Source of the DNA: Streptomyces physcomitrii
Lineage (GTDB): Bacteria; Actinomycetota; Actinomycetes; Streptomycetales; Streptomycetaceae
Assembly: GCF_012273655.1 (NCBI RefSeq)
Contig: NZ_JAAWWP010000022.1
Span: 1-64,000 of the forward strand
Direction: 5' to 3'
DNA length: 64,000 bases
Under the pieces are notes generated by a model that saw only the letters and a list, made by a program, of their open reading frames with translations, ran no database searches and had not been told where the DNA came from. Positions 8,052 through 17,450 of the stretch are shown here, one piece after another. Position numbers and translations under genes: made by a program. Within the stretch, counting starts at the first letter, position 1; each line of letters begins with the position of its first letter.

Positions 8052-9635
8052 ATGGACACCCCCGACGTCGGCATCCCGGAGCGGCTCGCCCGCCAGATGA
8101 GCATGCCGGAGCAGCACGCCTACCTGCGGCGGAAGTTCGCCCGCCGCACGGTGCTGGCGTCCGGCGCCACCGCCGCGGTCGCGGGCGGCACCGGCTTCCT
8201 CGCGGGCGGCTCGGGCGCGGCCTACGGCGGGCAGCGCCCGGCGGCGGCGCCCGCGCGGTCGGCGGTCCGGGTGGACGGCTCGGTGGTGGCGCCCTTCGGC
8301 CGCCATCTCGCCTTCGGGGCCGACCCCCGTACCCAGATGCGGGTCTCCTGGCAGGTGCCCCTCCCGGTGCGCGCGCCCTTCCTGCGGGTCGGGCTGAAGC
8401 CCTGGGAGCTGAGCCGGAAGATCCCCGCCGAGGTGCGCGCCCTGCACACGCCCGCGCTCTCCGCGAAGCTGCCCGCGGTCGAACAGCTCTATCTGCACGC
8501 GGCGCTCGACGGGCTGCGGCCCGGGACCACGTACTACTACGGCGTCGGCCACGAGGGCTTCGACCCGGCCGCCCCGGAGCGGCTGGCCACGCTCGGCTCC
8601 TTCCGGACCGCGCCCGCCCGGCCGGAGCGCTTCGTCTTCACCGCCTTCGGCGACCAGGGCGTGGGGTACGACGCCCTGGCGAACGACCAGCTGATCCTCG
8701 GCCAGAACCCCTCCTTCCACCTCCACGCGGGCGACCTCTGCTACGCGGACAGCAGCGGCAAGGGCAAGGAGAGCGACACCTACGACGCGCGGGTCTGGGA
8801 CACCTTCCTCGCGCAGACCGAGTCGGTGGCGAAGTCGGTGCCCTGGATGGTGACCACCGGCAACCACGACATGGAGGCCTGGTACTCCCCCGAGGGCTAC
8901 GGCGGCCAGTCGGCCCGCTGGTCGCTGCCGGAGAACGGCCCGGACGCGAAGAAGGCGCCGGGGGTGTACTCCTTCGTCTACGGCAACGTCGGGGTGATCG
9001 CCCTGGACGCCAACGACGTCTCGTACGAGATCCCGGCCAACAGGGGCTATCTGGACGGCCGTCAGACCGGCTGGCTGGACGAGCGGCTCGGGGAGCTGCG
9101 GGCGCGCGAGGACATCGACTTCCTGGTGGTCTTCTTCCACCACTGCATGTACTCGACGTCCACCCACGGCTCGGACGGCGGGGTGCGCGCGGCCTGGCTG
9201 CCGCTGTTCCAGCGGCACCAGGTGGACCTGGTGGTCAACGGCCACAACCACGTCTACGAACGCACCGACGCCCTCAGGGGCGAGGGCGAGATCGGCCGGC
9301 GGCTGCCGGTCGGCGGCACCACCGACCCCACCCGCGACGGCATCGTCCATGTGACCGCGGGCGGCGCGGGCAAGGACCTGTACGGCTTCCCGGCGGGCGT
9401 CGAGGACAGCTACGAGGGCCGGGTCCGCGACCGCGAGTCGGTGCTCACCTTCCACTGGACGAAGGCACGGCTGCCGGACCCGGACCGGGTGGAGTGGTCC
9501 CGGGTGCGCTACACCGGCTTCTCCTTCCTCGCGGTGGAGGTGGAGGCCGGCGCCGCGCCCCGGATGAAGGTCTCGGCCCTCGCCGCGAGCGGGGAGCGCA
9601 TCGACCACTTCGAGATCGCGCGCGGGAGGGGCTAG
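8052..9635 (+). CDS. Tat-exported purple acid phosphatase-like metallophosphoesterase
   Basis: 527 aa from ATG 8052 (MDTPDVGIPE), chosen because a twin-arginine signal follows about 25 residues in (RRKFARRTVLASG then a small hydrophobic stretch); the frame stays open further upstream. A fibronectin-like N-terminal domain comes next (PRTQMRVSWQVP, GLRPGTTYYYGV). The five metal motifs of purple acid phosphatases follow: FGDQG, GDLCYAD, GNHDME, FFHHCMYS and NGHNHVYERT. It probably releases phosphate from organic esters outside the cell. It overlaps the convergent acetyltransferase by 4 bp: one CTAG supplies both stop codons. Confidence 0.88.
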   Translation: MDTPDVGIPERLARQMSMPEQHAYLRRKFARRTVLASGATAAVAGGTGFLAGGSGAAYGGQRPAAAPARSAVRVDGSVVAPFGRHLAFGADPRTQMRVSWQVPLPVRAPFLRVGLKPWELSRKIPAEVRALHTPALSAKLPAVEQLYLHAALDGLRPGTTYYYGVGHEGFDPAAPERLATLGSFRTAPARPERFVFTAFGDQGVGYDALANDQLILGQNPSFHLHAGDLCYADSSGKGKESDTYDARVWDTFLAQTESVAKSVPWMVTTGNHDMEAWYSPEGYGGQSARWSLPENGPDAKKAPGVYSFVYGNVGVIALDANDVSYEIPANRGYLDGRQTGWLDERLGELRAREDIDFLVVFFHHCMYSTSTHGSDGGVRAAWLPLFQRHQVDLVVNGHNHVYERTDALRGEGEIGRRLPVGGTTDPTRDGIVHVTAGGAGKDLYGFPAGVEDSYEGRVRDRESVLTFHWTKARLPDPDRVEWSRVRYTGFSFLAVEVEAGAAPRMKVSALAASGERIDHFEIARGRG

Positions 9636-10159
9636 GAGGGAGAAGAGCTTTCGGGGGCTGCTCGTGATGGACCGCCGGGCGCGGGCCCGCACTCCATCAG
9701 CAACTGGCTGCCCCGCGGGCCGACCGGGCGGAAGCCCGCCTTGCTCCACGCCCTGACGGCCCGGTGGTTGGCGGCCTCGGGGTCGACGGTCACCCGGGTC
9801 CACCCCAGGGCGGTGCGCAGGTGCCCGACCAGGGCGCGGGCGGCGTCGGGGCCGAGGCCCCGGCCCTGCGCGCGGGGCAGCAGCACCATGTCGATGCCGC
9901 CCTCGTGCGGACCGGCGGTGACGTACTGGGCGTACCCCACGGGCTCGACGCCGTCGAGGACCAGGAGCGAGACCACCGCAGGACGCCGCCGTCCGATGTA
10001 CTTGGCGGCCACTTCCTCGCGGGTGAGCGGCTGTCCGCCCCAGTCGCGGACGAACGCGGGGTCGGCGAACCACCCGGCGAGCAGCGGGAGGTGCGCCTCC
10101 GCGGCGGGGACGAGCGAGGTGGCCTCGCCCCTGACGACGGTCTCCGAGGTGTCCTCCAT
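9632..10159 (-). CDS. GNAT N-acetyltransferase (AAC(6')-like)
   Basis: 175 aa from ATG 10159 (MEDTSETVV) with GAGGCG 11 nt upstream; the longer frame has no better signal. The acetyl-CoA loop is seen as RAQGRGLGPDAARALVGHL, followed by NHRAVRAWSKAGF, the usual closing motif. The opening FADPAFVRDWGG resembles aminoglycoside 6'-acetyltransferase-like proteins, but the acceptor is unknown. Downstream it meets the phosphatase gene tail to tail. Confidence 0.82.
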   Translation of the reverse strand: MEDTSETVVRGEATSLVPAAEAHLPLLAGWFADPAFVRDWGGQPLTREEVAAKYIGRRRPAVVSLLVLDGVEPVGYAQYVTAGPHEGGIDMVLLPRAQGRGLGPDAARALVGHLRTALGWTRVTVDPEAANHRAVRAWSKAGFRPVGPRGSQLLMECGPAPGGPSRAAPESSSPS

Positions 10160-10309
10160 GCGGATATCGCGCCTCACGAGCAGACGAATCGTTCCGGACG
10201 CGATCTGGCGCCCTCCGTACGGTCCTTGCACACCGCGGCCGTCCAAGGACCGTACAGGGGGCGGAAGTTACCGGTGGCAGGCGGTCAACCCACCGGTGGA
10301 ACGGCCCGC

Positions 10310-10450
10310 TTACGGGTGGGTGGAGTGGCCCCAGTCGCCGCCGTTGTCGCGGCGGTCGAGGGCGCGCTGGAGGGCGGCGGCGGCGTTCTTGCGCTCGGTA
10401 GCTGTCGTGCGGGGGGCACGGCGGACTCGGCGGGCGGTCGTCTCGGCCAT
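10310..10450 (-). CDS. Small basic conserved protein (46 aa)
   Basis: ATG 10450 is preceded by a strong AGGAG 10 nt upstream. The frame reads MAETTARRVRRAPRTT and continues ATERKNAAAALQRALDRRD to a TAA stop. It has an Arg-rich head and an amphipathic Ala/Leu helix; I recognise similar short proteins in other streptomycetes, with no known function. The upstream control region is the unusual repeat at 10588-10663. Confidence 0.7.
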   Translation of the reverse strand: MAETTARRVRRAPRTTATERKNAAAALQRALDRRDNGGDWGHSTHP

Positions 10451-10587
10451 GAGAGTTCAACTCCTAGAAAGCACACGGGAGCGGATGTCCTTACGAGACG
10501 CCGGATGGGCGGGGAACTCGCGCCGCAGGGGTCACCTGCGCGGGGCGCCGGGTTCGGCTCCGCCTTCGCTTGGTCGAGCGAGACGTT

Positions 10588-10663
10588 CGGCTTCCTACAA
10601 AGCTAGAGCGTTCGACCGTCGCTGTCTCCACAGTTAGTCGGACTTCCTACTATCTGAGACAGC
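10588..10663. repeat. Repeat-rich control region upstream of the 46-aa gene
   Basis: CGGCTTCCTAC (10588-10598) and CGGACTTCCTAC (10639-10650) are near-identical direct repeats 51 bp apart. The second is enclosed by a perfect inverted repeat, GCTGTCTC (10621-10628) and GAGACAGC (10656-10663). The stretch is AT-richer than its surroundings and lies upstream of the small gene on the minus strand, so regulator binding is likely. The regulator is unknown. Confidence 0.5.
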
Positions 10664-10804
10664 GAGTTTTCCGCGCCCTCCGCTCCGGGCCGCTGACCGG
10701 GGCTTTCCCGCCCGTTCCCCGATGTGACGCAGGCCTCCCCGAACGGCCCTGCAGACCGGCCCGCCCTCCGCTTCCGGCCCCCGGCGGCCCCTCGCGCCCC
10801 CGCC

Positions 10805-11698
10805 TCAGCGCGGCCCCTGCTGCGCCCGCAGCTCCCGGATCAGCGCGCGGACCGCGAGCGAGCGGGCGAGTTCGGGGGTGGTCACATAGCCGATGGCGCG
10901 GGTCGGCGGGCGGGGGCCGAGCCGGACGACGGTGACCGACTCCGGCGCCGAGGTCAGCGAGAGCGCGGGCATCACCGCCATGCCGTGCCCGGCGCCGACC
11001 AGCGAGAGGACCGTGCCGTCGTCCTCGGCCTCCACGGTCGCCGAGGGCAGCCAGTCCTGGCCGCGCCACCAGTCGCGGGTGACGGCGCCGCAGTTCTCGT
11101 GCCAGTCGACCAGCGGCAGCGAGCGCGGCTCGGGGTGGTCCGCGGGGTGCACCAGGGCGTAGGGCTCCTCGAAGAGGGCGGCGCCGGTCAGACCGGCCGG
11201 GGGCCGCCCGCCGTCCAGGGTGGCGAGCGCGAGGTCCGCACGGCCGGCGGCCACCTCGCCCGCGGTGCCGGGGCCGAGCTCGCGGATCACCCGCACCCGC
11301 GGCTCGATCGCCGGGTGCCGGGCCCGCAGGCGCTCCAGGGCGGGCGGCAGCAGGTGCAGGGCGGCGCTGCGGAAGGCGGCGATCCGCAGCACCCCGGTGG
11401 TGGTGTCGGCGCCGCCGCGTCCCGCGCCGGTGCCGCGCACCTCGGCGGCGAGGGTGTCCAGGAGGCGCAGGGCGCGGCGGGCGTGGGCGGCTGCCTTGGC
11501 ACCGGCCGGGGTGGGGGCGGCGCCCGCCCGGCCCCGGGTGAACAGGACGGCGCCCAGCTTGCGTTCGACGGCGCGCACGGCGTGCGAGACGGCGGACTGG
11601 GTGGTGCCGAGCGCCGCCGCGGCGGCGGTGAAGCCGCCCTCGCGCTCCACGGCGACGATCACCCGCAGCTCCTGCGGAGCGAGATCGGTCCCGGCCAC
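10805..11698 (-). CDS. LysR-family transcriptional regulator
   Basis: 297 aa. The N-terminal winged helix is clear (residues 6-65: LRVIVAVEREGGFTAAAAAL, TTQSAVSHAVRAVERKLGAVLF). Residues 90-297 form the effector-binding periplasmic-protein-like domain. It faces the MDR oxidoreductase across 100 bp, the classic layout in which a LysR protein controls its divergent neighbour. The inverted repeat at 11728-11752 is a likely binding site. Confidence 0.9.
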   Translation of the reverse strand: MAGTDLAPQELRVIVAVEREGGFTAAAAALGTTQSAVSHAVRAVERKLGAVLFTRGRAGAAPTPAGAKAAAHARRALRLLDTLAAEVRGTGAGRGGADTTTGVLRIAAFRSAALHLLPPALERLRARHPAIEPRVRVIRELGPGTAGEVAAGRADLALATLDGGRPPAGLTGAALFEEPYALVHPADHPEPRSLPLVDWHENCGAVTRDWWRGQDWLPSATVEAEDDGTVLSLVGAGHGMAVMPALSLTSAPESVTVVRLGPRPPTRAIGYVTTPELARSLAVRALIRELRAQQGPR

Positions 11699-11727
11699 AC
11701 GCCCACCACCTGCGTCTATGAAGGGGC

Positions 11728-11752
11728 CTCATGGACCGGCCCGTCGCATGAG
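11728..11752. promoter_or_regulatory. Candidate LysR operator
   Basis: CTCATG (11728-11733), 13 bases and CATGAG (11747-11752) make a perfect 6-bp inverted repeat in the LysR/oxidoreductase intergenic region. Size and spacing suit a LysR dimer site (T-N11-A type). Confidence 0.5.
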
Positions 11753-11798
11753 CCGAACGCTCTGCCCACCGCCCGCATTCCTTCCTACGGTCTCCGGC

Positions 11799-12806
11799 AT
11801 GACCGAGATCGCACGCACCGTGCACCAGATCGCCCGCCCCGAGGGCTTCCCCACCGCGGAGCAGTTCCGCCTCGTCGAATCGCCGGTACCGGCGCCGGAG
11901 CCCGGCACCGCCCTGGTGGAGAACCTCTGGTGGTCGGTGGACCCGTACCACCGGGAGATGATGGACGGCGCCTTCGCCCTGCACACGCCGCTCGAAGGGC
12001 GCGCGCTCGGGCGCGTGATCGCCTCGCGCACCGAGGCGCTCCCCGAGGGCGAGGTGGTCTTCCACCGCAAGGGCTGGCGCACCCACGCGGTGGTCGGTCC
12101 CGAGGAGACCCGGCGGCTTCCCGGCGGCGGGTCCCTGCCGGGCGTACCGCTCTCCGCCTTCCTCAGCGTCCTCGGCGGCACCGGCCTGACCGCGTACGTC
12201 GCCCTGACCAGGACCGCGCGGCTGCGGCCCGGCGAGGACGTGTTCATCTCCTCCGCGGCGGGCGGAGTGGGCTCGGCGGCCGGGCGCTTCGCGCGGCTGC
12301 TCGGCGCGCGCACCCTGGTCGGCAGCGCGGGCTCGGCGGCGAAGGCGGCCCGGCTGACCTCCTCGCTCGGCTTCGACGCGGCCTTCGACTACCACGAGGG
12401 ACCGGTGGCCGAACTCCTCGGCGAGGCCGCGCCCGAGGGCCTGGACGTCGCCGTGGAGAACGTCGGCGGGGACCACCTCGAAGGCGCCATCGCCCGGCTG
12501 CGCGAGCACGGCCGGATCGCCTGGGTCGGCGCGGTGGGGCAGTACCACCACCTCGCCTCCCCGCCGCCCGCGCCGCGCAACCTCTACTCGGTGGTCGGCA
12601 AGAGCCTGCGCCTGGAGGGCGTGCTGGTGCGCAACCATCTCGACGCGCAGGAGGAGTTGTACGACTTCGCGCTGCCGCATCTGCGCAGCGGGCGCCTGGT
12701 CCCGGACGAGACCGTGGTGGACGGCTTCGAGCACATCGTGGCCGCCTTCCTCGGCATGCTGCGCGGCGAGAACACCGGGAAGATGCTGGTCCGCGCCACC
12801 GGCTGA
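11799..12806 (+). CDS. NADP-dependent MDR oxidoreductase (alkenal/curcumin reductase type)
   Basis: 335 aa from ATG 11799 (MTEIARTVHQ). It is a zinc-free medium-chain reductase: the NADP fold shows SSAAGGVGSAAGRFARLLGA, with EPGTALVENLWWSVDPYHR upstream and NVGGDHLEGAIARL downstream. The family reduces C=C bonds of enones and alkenals (leukotriene B4 dehydrogenase, CurA). The natural substrate is unknown. It is divergent from the LysR gene, so it is probably its target. Confidence 0.88.
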   Translation: MTEIARTVHQIARPEGFPTAEQFRLVESPVPAPEPGTALVENLWWSVDPYHREMMDGAFALHTPLEGRALGRVIASRTEALPEGEVVFHRKGWRTHAVVGPEETRRLPGGGSLPGVPLSAFLSVLGGTGLTAYVALTRTARLRPGEDVFISSAAGGVGSAAGRFARLLGARTLVGSAGSAAKAARLTSSLGFDAAFDYHEGPVAELLGEAAPEGLDVAVENVGGDHLEGAIARLREHGRIAWVGAVGQYHHLASPPPAPRNLYSVVGKSLRLEGVLVRNHLDAQEELYDFALPHLRSGRLVPDETVVDGFEHIVAAFLGMLRGENTGKMLVRATG

Positions 12807-13170
12807 GGGCGGCCCGTACCTGGCTGACCTGCTGACCCGCGGCCCGTGCGCGCGAACGGGGGGCGCGCGTACGGGCAGTGGGGGCGGGCGGGCTCGGGCG
12901 CGTACGGGGCGGGCTCGGGCGCGTACCCGTGCGCACGCTCGGGCGGGTGCGGGTTCGCGCGCTCGCGTGCCGGGCGGGCGCGAGGGTGCGCGGACGCCGA
13001 CGCGCCCCCGGCCGGGGTGGGGCCGGGGGCGCGGGCGGGACCGGCCGCGGAGGGAGTGCCGGTCCTGGGCCGTGTCGGGACACGGCCGGGGGGCGGGGAC
13101 GGGCGAGGTGGTGGTCACCGGGCGCCGGGGGGACGCCCGGCGGGGTTCGCCCGCCCCCGCCGGGAGAGGG
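12807..13170. terminator. Repetitive intergenic region with bidirectional terminator
   Basis: No credible gene lies between the two convergent genes. A perfect hairpin, 13001-13013 with 13021-13033 (13 bp, 7-nt loop), can terminate both. Further short stems are GGCCGTGTC/GACACGGCC (13068-13087) and CCGGGCG/CGCCCGG (13118-13140). At 12888-12930 the block GGGCTCGGGCGCGTAC occurs twice in tandem within a G-rich purine/pyrimidine-skewed tract. Confidence 0.7.
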
Positions 13171-14802
<1,632 letters not shown>

Positions 14803-14905
14803 GACTGCCGAATCTCCTTGGGTTGGGTGCCCCTTGGTGGTACGGGGGGTGGGGCGGCGGACGGGCGTTCAGCCTCGGATGGTGGCGGACGTACGACTCA
14901 CTGAC

Positions 14906-15832
14906 TCACCCCTTGGTGACGAGGGAGCGCAGGAAGAAGGCGAGGTTGGCGGGACGCTCGGCGAGGCGGCGCATGAAGTATCCGTACCAGTCGGTGCCGT
15001 AGGCCGTGTAGACACGCATCCGGTGGCCCTCGGCGGCGAGGCGGTGCTGCTCCTCGGTGCGGATGCCGTAGAGCATCTGGAACTCGTAGGCGTCCAGGGC
15101 GCGGCCGTGGCGCAGCGCCAGCTCCTGGGTGACGGCGATCAGGCGCGGGTCGTGGGAGCCGATCATCGGGTAGCCGGTGCCCGCCATCAGGATGTTCAGG
15201 CAGCGCACATAGGCGAGGTCGACCTGGTGCTTGTCCTGGTGGGCGACGGAGGCGGGCTCCTTGTAGGCGCCCTTGACGAGCCGGACCCGGGAGCCGGCCG
15301 CGGCGAGGTCGCGGCAGTCGTCCTCGGTACGGAAGAGGTAGGACTGCACGACGGCGCCGGTCTCGGGGAAGCGGCGGCGCAGCTCGGCGTGGATGGCGAG
15401 GGTGGAGTCGACCGTGGTGTGGTCCTCCATGTCGAGGGTGACCGTGGTGCCGATCTCGGCGGCGGCCTCGACGACGGCGGTGGCGTTCTTCAGGGCGAGG
15501 TCGTGGCCGCCCGGCAGCGCCTGCCCGAAGGAGGAGAGCTTGATGGACATCTCGGCGCGGGTGCCGAGCCCCAGCGGGCGCAGCGCCTCGACGAGGCCGA
15601 GGTAGGCGTCGCGGGCGCGCAGTGCCTCGGCGGGGTCGGTGACGTCCTCGCCGAGGACGTCGAGCGTGACCTCCAGGCCGCGGTCCGCGAGGTCCTTGAC
15701 GACCGGCAGGGTCTCCTCGGAGGTCTCACCGGCGATGAAGCGGGTGACGACCGGCTTCGTCACCGGCGCGGCGGAGACGATGCGGCGCAGCTGCTCGCTG
15801 CGCGAGGCGGCGAGGATCACGGGACCCAGCAC
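14906..15832 (-). CDS. Proline dehydrogenase (monofunctional PRODH)
   Basis: 308 aa from GTG 15832, where GGAGGTG stands 5-8 nt upstream; the open frame further upstream has no signal. It oxidises proline to pyrroline-5-carboxylate with FAD and passes electrons to quinone. The barrel motifs are present: LDVLGEDVTD, MSIKLSSFG, VTLDMEDHTTVD, RLVKGAYKEP, YEFQMLYGIR and the C-terminal YFMRRLAERPAN. In actinobacteria PRODH and P5C dehydrogenase are separate proteins, as here, and form an operon with pruA downstream. Confidence 0.94.
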   Translation of the reverse strand: MLGPVILAASRSEQLRRIVSAAPVTKPVVTRFIAGETSEETLPVVKDLADRGLEVTLDVLGEDVTDPAEALRARDAYLGLVEALRPLGLGTRAEMSIKLSSFGQALPGGHDLALKNATAVVEAAAEIGTTVTLDMEDHTTVDSTLAIHAELRRRFPETGAVVQSYLFRTEDDCRDLAAAGSRVRLVKGAYKEPASVAHQDKHQVDLAYVRCLNILMAGTGYPMIGSHDPRLIAVTQELALRHGRALDAYEFQMLYGIRTEEQHRLAAEGHRMRVYTAYGTDWYGYFMRRLAERPANLAFFLRSLVTKG

Positions 15833-15854
15833 GGGGCACCTCCACGGTGAGGCA

Positions 15855-15867
15855 GTACCTGCGGTAC
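15855..15867. promoter_or_regulatory. Candidate operator upstream of PRODH
   Basis: GTACC-TGC-GGTAC is a perfect interrupted palindrome 23 bp before the PRODH start and about 10 bp after a possible -10 (GAATAT on the minus strand, 15882-15877). It is a natural candidate for the adjacent PucR-type regulator. Confidence 0.4.
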
Positions 15868-16044
15868 ATGTCGCTGATATTCGGCCGTTCCGGCGCGGAT
15901 CGCGCGGACCGGTGACGGCTTGGAGAACCTCCGTGAAACCTAAGGATCCCTCCGATCCGGCGCCATCGACAGGTGTCACGCCTCCGTGGCCCGGATCTCA
16001 GACATCTGTATGACGCGGCCGGGCGGGTGGCGCAGAATGGCGGT

Positions 16045-17232
16045 GTGAAGGGCGACTACCAGGAACCGGTCGATGAGATCTCCGCGCTGCTCGGCGCCCC
16101 GGCGACGCTTGAGGACCGCCATTTCCAGCTGATCGCCTTCGGCGCGCACGACAGCGAGGACAGCGCGATGGACCCGGTGCGCACCCGCTCGATCCTGACC
16201 CGCCGCTCCACCAGGGCGGTGCAGGACTGGTTCGAGGGCTTCGGCATCACCCGGGCGAAGGGTCCGGTACGCATTCCGGCCAGTCCGGCGGCCGGGGTGC
16301 GGCGCGGCCGGATCTGCCTGCCGGTACGCCACCAGGGCACCGTCCTCGGCTACGTCTGGCTGATCGACGACGAGCCCGGCCCCACCGACGCCCAGCTGGC
16401 CGCGGCCATGGAGGTGACGGTCCGCATCGGGGCGCTCCTCGCGGACGAGGCCCGGGCCGGGGCCGACCTCAGCCGCGAGTTCCGCGCCGCGCTCACCGCG
16501 GAGCCCGGCTGGCAGCGGGAGGCGGCCCTCACCGCCCTGCGCTCCGCCCTCGGCACCCGCGCGGAGGGCCCGCACACCCTGGTCTGCGTGGCCCCCTGGC
16601 CCACCACCGCCGAGTCCGCCCCCGCGGCGGCCCCCGGCGTCGAGGCGCGGTGCACGGTCCCCTGGGGCACCGACCACCAGGCCCTCGCCGTACTGGTCCG
16701 CCTGCGCAGCCGCGAGGTGGACACCCCCGCCCGCGCGGCGGCCGAACGACTGAGCGCGATGGCGGAGGCGGGCGCGGCGGCGAACACGGCGGGCGCGGAC
16801 GGGAGTTCGGCGCCGGGCGGCGGAGTGGCGGCCGGGCTCTCGGTGGCCCGGGAGGGGCTGGCGGAGCTGGGCCGGGCCTGGCACGAGGCGCGGGCGGCGG
16901 CCCGGGCGGTGCTCGCCGAGCCGGGGCGCGGCCCGGTCGCCGACTGGTCCGCCATCGGGCCCTGGCGGCTGCTGTCCGCGCTGCCCGCCGAGGCCGGCCG
17001 GGACCCCTCGGCCGCCCCGCTGCTGACCGGGGCCCACCGCGAACTGGCCCGTACCGCCGAGGAGTTCCTCGACCACGCGGGCCAGGCGGGCCGTACCGCG
17101 GCGGCCCTCGGCATCCACCGCCAGACCCTCTACTACCGCCTCTCCCGGGTGGAGAAGCTCACCGGCCTCGACCTGGACGACGGCGAGGACCGGCTGCTGC
17201 TGCACATGGCGCTGAAGGCGGCGCGGTTGTGA
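16045..17232 (+). CDS. PucR-type transcriptional regulator, likely controlling proline catabolism
   Basis: 395 aa from GTG 16045 (then KGDYQEPVDEI), the start typical of streptomycete homologues; an in-frame ATG 72 bp upstream is less likely. The C-terminal 60 residues are the PucR helix-turn-helix (AGRTAAALGIHRQTLYYRLS, VEKLTGLDLDDGEDRLLL). The middle is a GGDEF-like/GAF-like sensing region without catalytic motifs, with an Ala/Gly-rich linker near residue 250. It is divergent from the proline operon, which suggests a proline-responsive activator; that is inference from position. Confidence 0.85.
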   Translation: MKGDYQEPVDEISALLGAPATLEDRHFQLIAFGAHDSEDSAMDPVRTRSILTRRSTRAVQDWFEGFGITRAKGPVRIPASPAAGVRRGRICLPVRHQGTVLGYVWLIDDEPGPTDAQLAAAMEVTVRIGALLADEARAGADLSREFRAALTAEPGWQREAALTALRSALGTRAEGPHTLVCVAPWPTTAESAPAAAPGVEARCTVPWGTDHQALAVLVRLRSREVDTPARAAAERLSAMAEAGAAANTAGADGSSAPGGGVAAGLSVAREGLAELGRAWHEARAAARAVLAEPGRGPVADWSAIGPWRLLSALPAEAGRDPSAAPLLTGAHRELARTAEEFLDHAGQAGRTAAALGIHRQTLYYRLSRVEKLTGLDLDDGEDRLLLHMALKAARL

Positions 17233-17342
17233 GCGGCGGCGGTGAGGGCGGGTCCCGTCTCGGGGCGCACACGGCCGCCGCCCGGGGCGGCGGGCACACT
17301 CCGACTCCCGTTCCCGGCGGCCGGATTCACGGGTGAACGGCG

Positions 17343-17382
17343 AAGGACCCGGCCCCGCCGAGCATCGGCGGTCCGGGCCCTT
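17343..17382 (-). terminator. Hairpin terminator after serA
   Basis: CCGCCGA (17355-17361) and TCGGCGG (17365-17371) close a tight stem; the flanking AAGGACCCGG and CCGGGCCCTT extend it imperfectly. It lies 69 nt past the serA stop. Confidence 0.6.
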
Positions 17383-17450
17383 CCCCTTCTCGGCCGGACA
17401 ACTGCCCTACGCGGTACGGGAGTCGAGGCGCGAGGTGTGCTTCCGGTCGC

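Noticed and set aside
12880..12960. Coding region in the G-rich tract after the oxidoreductase gene
   Set aside because: Frames there give only Gly/Arg/Ala repeats and no start signal; it is better explained by repeats and terminators between convergent genes.
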